DNA from: Bacillus timonensis
GTDB lineage: Bacteria; Bacillota; Bacilli; Bacillales; Bacillaceae_L
DNA length: 64,000 nucleotides
Assembly (NCBI RefSeq): GCF_000285535.1
Contig: NZ_HE610985.1
Span: forward strand, 1,039,807 to 1,103,806
Direction: 5' to 3'
Notes under the pieces: generated by a model
Seen by the model: only the letters and a program-made list of their open reading frames with translations
What the model was told of the DNA's origin: nothing
Database searches by the model: none
Position numbers and translations under genes: made by a program
In this document: positions 42,516-50,077 of the stretch, piece by piece
How positions within the stretch are numbered: the first letter of the stretch is position 1
How the letters are laid out: each line of letters opens with the position of its first letter

Positions 42516-43928
42516 ATGATTGATACGAAAGCAAAACGGCAGTTTTTAAAAATTGTCGGTCCGGAAAACTATGATGATTCAAGTGCTGGCCGACTTGTGT
42601 ATTCGTATGATGCTACCCCACAGTTCCAGTCAATGCCAGATGCAGTAATTTCTCCTCGGAACAAAGAGGAAATATCAGCAATCGTCAAAGTTTGTAATGA
42701 ATATAAAATTCCAATTGTCCCCCGAGGATCTGGAACAAATCTTTGTGCAGGAACTTGTCCAACTGAGGGTGGCGTAGTTCTTCTTTTTAAACATTTAAAC
42801 AAGATTTTAGAAATCGATGAAGAAAATTTAACCATAACTGTTCAACCAGGAGTGATTACTCAGGAAGTAACAAATGCAGTTGAAGCAAAGGGCTTATTTT
42901 ATCCACCAGACCCTGGCTCTATGAAAATATCAACAATCGGCGGCAATATTAATGAAAATTCCGGCGGTTTACGTGGGCTTAAATATGGTGTGACACGGGA
43001 TTATGTAATGGGCCTGGAGGTTGTATTAGCAAATGGCGAAATCATTAAAACGGGTGGAAAACTAGCAAAGGATGTTGCGGGATATGACCTTACTCGCCTT
43101 TTTGTTGGTTCTGAAGGAACACTTGGAATTATTACAGAAGCAATACTCAAGCTCATTCCAATGCCCGAAACAAAGGAGACAATCCTTGCACTTTATCAAG
43201 ATTTGGATTCAGCTGCAAAATCCGTTTCAAAAATTATTGCAAGTAAAATCATTCCGATTACCCTTGAATTTCTTGACCAACCAACTCTAGAGGCAGTTGA
43301 AGCCTTTGCGAAAATAGGACTTCCAACAGATGCTAAAGCCGTGCTTTTGATTGAACAGGATGGTCCTGCAGAAATTGTCAAACGGGATATTGAGAGAATT
43401 ATAAAGATTTGTAAGGAAGAGAATGCCGTTTCGGTTAAATCTGCAGAATCTGAAGAAGAGGCAGAAAGTTTAAGAACAGCAAGACGTGCAGCACTTTCCG
43501 CTCTTGCACGAATGAAACCAACCACCATTTTAGAGGATGCGACCGTCCCTCGTTCTGAAATTGCAAACATGGTAAAAGCGATTGGTGAAATTGCCCAAAA
43601 ATATGACTTAAACATTTGTACCTTTGGCCACGCAGGTGATGGAAACTTACACCCAACTTGCTTAACAGATGTCCGGAACACTGACGAAATTGAGCGAGTC
43701 GAAAAAGCATTCGAAGAAATTTTTGAAAAGGCAATAGAGCTTGGAGGAACGATTACTGGTGAGCATGGTGTTGGCGTGATGAAGGCTCCATATCTTGAGA
43801 TGAAGCTTGGAGCTGCTGGAATTGCTGCAATGCAGGCTATCAAAACCGGATTAGATCCAAATAATATTATGAATCCAGGAAAAATGTTCGCAAAGGATTC
43901 GAGAAAACGTGTGGTGGTTTCAAAATGA
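42516..43928 (+). CDS. glcD: Glycolate oxidase subunit GlcD
   Basis: A 470-residue FAD-linked oxidase of the VAO family. The FAD-binding PCMH domain contains PIVPRGSGTNLCAGTCP and VGSEGTLGIITEAILKL. The C-terminal cap shows FGHAGDGNLHPT and GEHGVGVMKAPYL, both diagnostic for GlcD/D-lactate dehydrogenase-type enzymes. It oxidises glycolate to glyoxylate, passing electrons to the Fe-S subunit GlcF whose start overlaps its stop (ATGA). TTGGAGGCG precedes the ATG. Confidence 0.95.
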   Translation: MIDTKAKRQFLKIVGPENYDDSSAGRLVYSYDATPQFQSMPDAVISPRNKEEISAIVKVCNEYKIPIVPRGSGTNLCAGTCPTEGGVVLLFKHLNKILEIDEENLTITVQPGVITQEVTNAVEAKGLFYPPDPGSMKISTIGGNINENSGGLRGLKYGVTRDYVMGLEVVLANGEIIKTGGKLAKDVAGYDLTRLFVGSEGTLGIITEAILKLIPMPETKETILALYQDLDSAAKSVSKIIASKIIPITLEFLDQPTLEAVEAFAKIGLPTDAKAVLLIEQDGPAEIVKRDIERIIKICKEENAVSVKSAESEEEAESLRTARRAALSALARMKPTTILEDATVPRSEIANMVKAIGEIAQKYDLNICTFGHAGDGNLHPTCLTDVRNTDEIERVEKAFEEIFEKAIELGGTITGEHGVGVMKAPYLEMKLGAAGIAAMQAIKTGLDPNNIMNPGKMFAKDSRKRVVVSK

Positions 43929-45253
43929 CAACATCACCCGAACAGCAAAAAATAAAAGAAGAATTTCAATCACGGATGGATCAGAATGAGCTATTAAATT
44001 GTATGCGTTGTGGGTTCTGTCTTCCCACCTGCCCAACTTATATTGAATCAGGCTATCAGGAATCTCACTCACCTCGCGGAAGAATAGCGTTAATGAAGGC
44101 TGTCGTCGATGGCCTTATTGAACCTGATGAGGACTTTGAAAAATCACTAAATATGTGTTTAGGCTGTCGAGCTTGTGAACCAGTTTGTCCATCTGGCGTG
44201 AATTACGGACATCTATTAGAAGAAGCAAGGGATATTGTCCATCAAAACAAAAAGCATTCATTACCAACAAAGGCTGTGAGAAAGACAGTTTTTAGTGGTC
44301 TATTTCCCCATCAGAACCGCATGCGTACACTAACGGGGTTGCTTGGTGTTTACCAACGTTCTGGCATACAAAAAGTGGTTCAAAAAAGTGGTCTTATGAA
44401 ATTTTTACCTGATAGTTTGGCGACAATGGAACGTGTTCTTCCAGAAGTTCCAACTTTAAAGGAATTAAAAAGTCGCCCATATCATCTCGAGCCCATTGGT
44501 GTACATAGGAAAAAGGTTGCCTTCTTTACGGGCTGCTTAATGGACACCATGTTTATGAAAACAAATGACGCCACAATGAAACTGCTTCAATTGGCTGGTT
44601 GTGAGATTGTGATTCCAAAAACACAGGCTTGTTGTGGGGCTTTACATGGTCATAGTGGTGAAAAAAATAAAGCGAAAGAGCTTGCGAAACAAAATATTGC
44701 AGCTTTTGAAGAAATGGAAGCGGATTATATTATTACAAACGCAGGTGGCTGTGGTGCTTTTTTAACCGATTATGCTCATCTTCTGAAAGATGATCCCCAG
44801 TGGACAAAACGTGCGAAAGCATTTTCGAAAAAGCTTAAGGATATTTCTTCTGTTTTAGTAGAATTAGAGTTTCATAAAAAAGAGCTCTCCCTTCCTGGAC
44901 AGGTGATTACCTATCAAGACTCCTGCCATTTGCGTAATGTGATGAAGACGACTTCAGAACCGAGAAGGCTACTTCAAGCGATTAAAGGGGCCACGTATCT
45001 AGAGATGAAAAATGCGGATAGTTGCTGTGGATCTGCTGGCATTTATAACATTGTAGAGTCTGAGATGTCGATGAAAATCCTAGATTCAAAAATGAAAAAC
45101 GTCTTGGATACTCAAGCGAAAACGATTGTAACAGCAAACCCAGGATGCTTATTACAAATGAAGCTTGGCATCGAACGCGAAGGTTTAACAAATAAAATGC
45201 GTGCCGTGCATATTGTTGATTTATTACTTGAGGCTATGGAAAATAAAAAATAA
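43925..45253 (+). CDS. glcF: Glycolate oxidase iron-sulfur subunit GlcF
   Basis: A 442-residue subunit. Two N-terminal 4Fe-4S motifs (CMRCGFCLPTCPTY and CLGCRACEPVCPSG) are followed by two CCG domains with CCGALHGHSG and SCCGSAGIYN, which bind a further cluster or heme-disulfide-type cofactor in related enzymes. It conveys electrons from GlcD to the quinone pool at the membrane. It is translationally coupled to glcD by a 4-bp overlap. Confidence 0.95.
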   Translation: MTTSPEQQKIKEEFQSRMDQNELLNCMRCGFCLPTCPTYIESGYQESHSPRGRIALMKAVVDGLIEPDEDFEKSLNMCLGCRACEPVCPSGVNYGHLLEEARDIVHQNKKHSLPTKAVRKTVFSGLFPHQNRMRTLTGLLGVYQRSGIQKVVQKSGLMKFLPDSLATMERVLPEVPTLKELKSRPYHLEPIGVHRKKVAFFTGCLMDTMFMKTNDATMKLLQLAGCEIVIPKTQACCGALHGHSGEKNKAKELAKQNIAAFEEMEADYIITNAGGCGAFLTDYAHLLKDDPQWTKRAKAFSKKLKDISSVLVELEFHKKELSLPGQVITYQDSCHLRNVMKTTSEPRRLLQAIKGATYLEMKNADSCCGSAGIYNIVESEMSMKILDSKMKNVLDTQAKTIVTANPGCLLQMKLGIEREGLTNKMRAVHIVDLLLEAMENKK

Positions 45254-45262
45254 AAATAAACA

Positions 45263-45291
45263 AGAATCGTCTTGGTCTACAAGACGATTCT
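45263..45291. terminator. Bidirectional terminator
   Basis: AGAATCGTCTTG and CAAGACGATTCT form a perfect 12-bp stem with a five-base loop between converging genes. The T-rich flank is on the minus strand, so it mainly ends the deacetylase transcript. Confidence 0.8.
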
Positions 45292-45292
45292 C

Positions 45293-46009
45293 CTAATTAC
45301 TTTGTTTTAACTGAGTTCGGAACAGCATTTCAGATACAGTAACAAATTCATATCCTTCTTTTTTTAGCACTGTGAGTATGTGGTCTAATGCTTGAATGGT
45401 TTGCGTCCGATTCCCACCTGAATCATGGAAGAGAATAATGTTTCCTGGTTTCACACCAGATATTACCCTATTGGTAATCCGATTAACTCCTGGATTTTTC
45501 CAATCCTTCGTATCTTGATGCCATGACCATAAAACAACATGGTATCCATTTTCTGCAGCAGTATTAATGATAACGTTATTATAACTCCCCCCAACTGGAC
45601 GAAATAAAGAAGGGCTAAATCCTGTTATTTCTTTAAGAGTGTCGGTGGTTATATCGATTTCATTCTCAAGTTTTTTGGAATCTCGTACAATACTTGAATG
45701 ATTAAAGGTATGATTTGCGATTTCATGACCCTCCAATACTTCTCGACGTATAATTTCGGGGTGTTTAATCGCATGCTTTCCAACAACAAAAAAAGTGGCT
45801 TTTGCTTTATGCTTCGCTAAGATGTCTAAAATCTGAGGTGTGTAAACTGGGCTTGGACCATCATCAAAGGTGATAGATACCATCTTCTCATCTGTCTTCA
45901 CTTCCCACGTAACCTTACCCGATTTTTCAAATTCAAAGCGTTCCGTTGCCTGTGCATGAATATGATTAAAAAATAGGAAAAGAACAATCATTAACAAACA
46001 ACTTCTCAC
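45293..46009 (-). CDS. Secreted polysaccharide deacetylase
   Basis: A 238-residue NodB-homology protein with a signal peptide (CLLMIVLFLFFNHIHAQA). Motif 1 SITFDDGPSP gives the catalytic Asp and metal Asp, motif 2 IANHTFNHSS the two metal His, motif 3 LFRPVGGSYN, and motif 5 ILFHDSGGNR. The enzyme should remove N-acetyl groups from peptidoglycan or another chitin-like polymer outside the membrane. A GTG start follows AAGGGGGAAC. The precise substrate is not indicated. Confidence 0.9.
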   Translation of the reverse strand: MRSCLLMIVLFLFFNHIHAQATERFEFEKSGKVTWEVKTDEKMVSITFDDGPSPVYTPQILDILAKHKAKATFFVVGKHAIKHPEIIRREVLEGHEIANHTFNHSSIVRDSKKLENEIDITTDTLKEITGFSPSLFRPVGGSYNNVIINTAAENGYHVVLWSWHQDTKDWKNPGVNRITNRVISGVKPGNIILFHDSGGNRTQTIQALDHILTVLKKEGYEFVTVSEMLFRTQLKQSN

Positions 46010-46100
46010 AAATGTTCCCCCTTATATCATCAAGCGTTATTGGGTAGTTTATGGATTTTATTTAATAATTATTACGGTAGTCAATAGGTTCAGTTTACAT

Positions 46101-46132
46101 AAAAAAATGGCAAGTTTAGCTCTTCGCCATTT
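46101..46132 (-). terminator. Terminator after the YdcF-family gene
   Basis: AAATGGC pairs with GCCATTT (46126-46132 with 46105-46111), followed by TTTT on the minus strand. Confidence 0.75.
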
Positions 46133-46148
46133 AAAAAGTATGATTTTT

Positions 46149-46736
46149 TTATTTACGTAAATATTTTTCTATATAATATTTCGTTACCGATAAATATTCG
46201 CGACTATATGATTTCAGCAATGTGATTTGTGGTGTTTTTGCTGGCAGACCCTCCACTTCTAAACCAGCGTCTCTCGCAATTTGAATGGATCGATAAAGAT
46301 GGTAGTCATTGGTAACGATAATCCCCAGTTTGGCATCCTCAGGAATAAATTCCTTTGAGAATTTAATGTTTTCATATGTACTCGTTGATTGGTCTTCAAG
46401 GAAGATTCTTGATTCTGAAATCCCTTTGTCCACAAGTTCTCGTCTCATTGCTTCTGCTTCCGAGATTTCCTCCCCTGGCCCCTGACCGCCTGATGTAATC
46501 AGAATTGTGTTCTCATTCTCTTTTGCATACTTTGCAGCCGTATCAATTCTATTTTGCAATGACAACGACGGAATTTCGCCATTCACTTTTGCACCAAGAA
46601 TAATTAAATAATCTGCATCTTGTGGCGGTACAGCATTCACATACTGTGAAATTTTATAATGAATTCTTCCGAAATAAATAACAGCAATAATAAGTAAAAT
46701 TCCAATAATAAGTAGCATCATTTTCCTCTTTTTCAA
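46149..46736 (-). CDS. YdcF-family (DUF218) membrane-anchored protein
   Basis: A 195-residue protein with one N-terminal membrane anchor (MLLIIGILLIIAVIYFG) and a DUF218 domain: DYLIILGAKVNGEIPSLSL, ILITSGGQGPGEEISEAEAM, STSTYENI and VTNDYHLYR. Relatives SanA and ElyC act in envelope integrity and lipid-carrier metabolism; here the role is only inferred from family. A TTG start follows AAAGGGG. A single-gene unit. Confidence 0.87.
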   Translation of the reverse strand: MKKRKMMLLIIGILLIIAVIYFGRIHYKISQYVNAVPPQDADYLIILGAKVNGEIPSLSLQNRIDTAAKYAKENENTILITSGGQGPGEEISEAEAMRRELVDKGISESRIFLEDQSTSTYENIKFSKEFIPEDAKLGIIVTNDYHLYRSIQIARDAGLEVEGLPAKTPQITLLKSYSREYLSVTKYYIEKYLRK

Positions 46737-46827
46737 AAAGTAACAACCCCTTTAGGGTTATTCTATCATTATATCAAATGGGTAAAAAAGGAATTTTAAA
46801 CATTTCAATAAAAAACGTACCATATTT

Positions 46828-46865
46828 AAAATGAAAGCTGATGAAGGACATTTGTCCCTCATCAG
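46828..46865 (-). terminator. Terminator after the AddA-like gene
   Basis: CTGATGAGGGACA pairs with TGTCCTTCATCAG (46838-46865) with one mismatch, followed by CTTTCATTTT. Confidence 0.75.
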
Positions 46866-46873
46866 TACTTTTC

Positions 46874-49800
46874 TTAAACAGCAATAATTTTATTTGGTGT
46901 GACAAAGTAAAGGTGTTTATCAATAACTTTTTCTCCTGTAATTCTTTCCCAAATCTGCTGGTACAGCTCGATTTGATTTCGATAGTATTTCGTAAGTTCC
47001 GGAAGATTTGCGATGTCTTTAGGGCGGTCGGTTTTGTAATCAACAATCTTCCATGTGTCATTCAGTTTGTACACGAGGTCAATAATTCCATTTACAAAAA
47101 TGGTATCTGCTTGGGTCCCAGTTTGCACTTGCACATACAGAGGGTCATTGGCTTCGATTTTTATTGAAAAAGGAACCTCTGTTAAAACGATGTCTGCAAT
47201 TTGAAGCTCTGCCCAAATCATCGATTGCTTAAAACGGTGGACCGCTTGTTCAACCTCGTCTAATCTACCTAAAGAAATTTCGTTTGTTTTTAAAGTGGGT
47301 AAAATGACTTGTTCCATTTCTTCGCCTTTAACTACCTTTTCAAACACCTCATGGATGGCAGTTCCCCAAGTTTGTCCACCACCCTCTTCACGTTCAATCT
47401 GAAGCCTAAAGATATCTTGTTTAGCTTCAGTCGGACTATAAGTGGAAAATGAAGATATTTTTCGGTCATCGATCCACTCAAGCAACCCACGAGTTTCTTC
47501 TTGATATTCATTTTTAGTAATCGTTATTCCTGTTGTAAATGGTTTGTCCATGCTATGTTCAGTAATTTCCATACCACCAACCTCTGGTAATCCCTCAAGA
47601 AGAAGATTCCACGGATTTTTATCATTTTTTGATTCAAATGTACTGATAATCAATGCCTTCTCTGCCCTTGTGGCAGCAACATAAAGTATCCTGATTTCCT
47701 CAGCAAGTAAATAAGCTTCCTCTGAAGTAAGGTAGTCCTCCCAATGGAGAGGCTGAGCTACAGGTTTCGTTGTCGTGCCATGTTTTCTGCCGAACATAAA
47801 ATACCCAGTTGAAGATTCTTCTTCACGTCTAATATGGGACCATATATGTTTTCGGATTTCTGTTTTTTTGCCAGGAAATGCTAAGAAAACAATCGATGAT
47901 TCTAAGCCTTTTGCTTTATGGACATTCATAATACGTACCGCGTTTTCGTCTTCCTCAAGATTGATTACCTTTGTTTTTTCCTCAATTTGTTGTTTGACAA
48001 ACTCAACTGCTTGAGTGAAAGTTGTTGCCTCCTCTTCCTCTTTAATCCGTAATGCTTCAAAAATTTGCAGGAGATTTGTCATTTCCCTTATACCGTAACG
48101 TTTAGCCGCAAATAATGGATACAAGCTGATATCTTCAATTATTTTTTTAATTGCCACTAATGGAGAGAATGATGCTTTCCATTTGACATATTGCTGTAGC
48201 TTGGAAAGTGCATCCTGAAAGTGAAGTTTCGTCTCTTCATCCAAATCCTGAGGAATTTGCGCATAAAGAGAGAATGCCCCACCAGCCTGTCTCCATTGGA
48301 ATAATTCCTCATCACTCATGCCGAACCAGACACTTCGAAGTGCTGCGACAAAAGAGATTTGATTGGTCGTATCCACAATTGCATCGAGAAGGAGAATGAG
48401 GTCTTGGAATTCTTGTATTGTTCCAATCTCTATTTCACCACTGACACTAACAGGTATTCCCGCTTCTTCTAGGTTAGTAGCATACACGTCGATGCCCTCT
48501 TTTTGCCTCGTTAAAATCATGAATTCTCGTGGCTCATGGCCGTCGTTCATTAACTGTTTGATAGAAGCAGTTATACTCTTAGCATCTTCGTCAAGAGTTG
48601 TTGATTTGTTTTTAGCATACTCATCCGATAAAACAAGTCTTTTGATGCCAGCTAAACTAGAACCCTCATCTTCTTTAAAGGAATAAAGCGGACGGTAGGC
48701 GGCCTGAAATACAGTCTCTTTTTCAGGTAAATGCTCATGAAATATTTGATTAAGTATGCTTGTGACTGTATCAACTGTTCTAAAATTCATAATGAGTTGA
48801 AGGACTTCTCCCCCATGGACTTCAATCAAGTCCTTCACCAAATTGTAAATATCGATATCGGCTCGTCGAAACCGGTAAATAGCTTGCTTCGGGTCCCCCA
48901 CAACAAAAAGCGACCCCGATCGTGGCTTACACTTTGTCCAATCCTCTTCTGTCACATCCTCACCTGTTAAATAAAACATGATTTTTGCTTGAAGCGGATC
49001 GGTATCTTGAAATTCGTCCACAAGCAATCTTTGATATTTACGCTGAAAATACAAGCGTACTTCTGAATTACTTTTTAAAAGAGCTGCGGTTCTCATTAAT
49101 AAATCCTGAAAATTCATTAATGACCGTTCTTGTTTGATTTTTTCGTATTCCTTCATGGCTCCTTGAAATAAATCTATTACAAAGGGGTAACAATATTCAC
49201 TCCAACTTACAAGTAAAGGCTGGATATGCGCTTCGAAAAAGTCCGAAATTCTCGCTTGATATTCCTTCGCGTCCTCTTTGGATGACCATTTATATTGAGT
49301 TACAGACAATTTTTTATCAAATAACCGAAAAATGTATATCATCAATGAATCTGTTCGGTCATTGTATCTTGATTGACGTAGCGCTTTCTCAATTGCTTCT
49401 TGGAGTGTGTCTAGCCCCTTTGGATGATCCTTTGGAATGCAACGACTCGCTTCTTTTAATAGCGATAGAAAACGATGGAACACATCTTCTAAATTTGGTT
49501 TTTCAACATCATCACTTACCCACTCCACATCAGGGTAGTTTTTCATTTTACAAAAACGGTTCGTCAGTTCTTTATCGTCAAGCCCTAAATCCTTTATTAT
49601 TTTCGCCTTTTGTGGATTATCCTGTTCGAGGTTTTGCATGAAAACATACCAAGCAACCTCTGCGATGTTATCATCTTCGGCGTCCTCTAGCTCTGAAAAA
49701 TTGACATCTAACCCACCTTCAACAGGACGCTCTCGTAGCAAACGCGCACAAAACGAATGGACCGTTCCGATAAATGATTGTTCAATATTTTGGAGGGCAT

Positions 49801-50077
49801 CTTCCAAACGTATTTTTATATCTACGTCCTTTTCTTCTTTGCCTCTTTTTTCGAGAGCTGTTAAAAATCGCATTTTAAGTTCATCGGCAGCTTTTTTCGT
49901 AAAGGTGATGGCGACGATTTCATTAATGTTTGCTGCCCCTGTATAAATAAGGTTTACCATACGGTCAACAAGACTAGTGGTCTTACCTGAACCAGCTCCT
50001 GCCTCAACCAAAAAATTTTGATTTAGCACAGTCGAAATTTTATCTCTCGCTACTTGATCAACAATCCCTTTAGTCAT
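46874..50077 (-). CDS. AddA-like UvrD helicase/nuclease
   Basis: A 1067-residue SF1A helicase fused to a RecB-type nuclease. Walker A is VEAGAGSGKTTSL (residues 24-36), motif Ia AITFTKKAADEL, Walker B LLVDEFQDTDPLQ, motif III VVGDPKQAIYRFRRAD, motif IV LIMNFRT, motif V VRIMNVHKAKGLES, motif VI ILYVAATRAEKAL. The C-terminal nuclease has TWGTAIHEVFE, GIIDLVY and VDYKTDRP, then QIELYQQ. It is shorter than canonical AddA (about 1230 residues), and no sbcD or sbcC follows. It overlaps the AddB-like gene by 8 bp. Likely role: processing DNA ends, in repair or defence. Confidence 0.88.
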   Translation of the reverse strand: MTKGIVDQVARDKISTVLNQNFLVEAGAGSGKTTSLVDRMVNLIYTGAANINEIVAITFTKKAADELKMRFLTALEKRGKEEKDVDIKIRLEDALQNIEQSFIGTVHSFCARLLRERPVEGGLDVNFSELEDAEDDNIAEVAWYVFMQNLEQDNPQKAKIIKDLGLDDKELTNRFCKMKNYPDVEWVSDDVEKPNLEDVFHRFLSLLKEASRCIPKDHPKGLDTLQEAIEKALRQSRYNDRTDSLMIYIFRLFDKKLSVTQYKWSSKEDAKEYQARISDFFEAHIQPLLVSWSEYCYPFVIDLFQGAMKEYEKIKQERSLMNFQDLLMRTAALLKSNSEVRLYFQRKYQRLLVDEFQDTDPLQAKIMFYLTGEDVTEEDWTKCKPRSGSLFVVGDPKQAIYRFRRADIDIYNLVKDLIEVHGGEVLQLIMNFRTVDTVTSILNQIFHEHLPEKETVFQAAYRPLYSFKEDEGSSLAGIKRLVLSDEYAKNKSTTLDEDAKSITASIKQLMNDGHEPREFMILTRQKEGIDVYATNLEEAGIPVSVSGEIEIGTIQEFQDLILLLDAIVDTTNQISFVAALRSVWFGMSDEELFQWRQAGGAFSLYAQIPQDLDEETKLHFQDALSKLQQYVKWKASFSPLVAIKKIIEDISLYPLFAAKRYGIREMTNLLQIFEALRIKEEEEATTFTQAVEFVKQQIEEKTKVINLEEDENAVRIMNVHKAKGLESSIVFLAFPGKKTEIRKHIWSHIRREEESSTGYFMFGRKHGTTTKPVAQPLHWEDYLTSEEAYLLAEEIRILYVAATRAEKALIISTFESKNDKNPWNLLLEGLPEVGGMEITEHSMDKPFTTGITITKNEYQEETRGLLEWIDDRKISSFSTYSPTEAKQDIFRLQIEREEGGGQTWGTAIHEVFEKVVKGEEMEQVILPTLKTNEISLGRLDEVEQAVHRFKQSMIWAELQIADIVLTEVPFSIKIEANDPLYVQVQTGTQADTIFVNGIIDLVYKLNDTWKIVDYKTDRPKDIANLPELTKYYRNQIELYQQIWERITGEKVIDKHLYFVTPNKIIAV

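Noticed and set aside
43196-43843. Long minus-strand frame inside glcD
   Set aside because: It is the complement of a well-supported gene, lacks a ribosome binding site and has an unnatural Ser/Ile/Ala bias.
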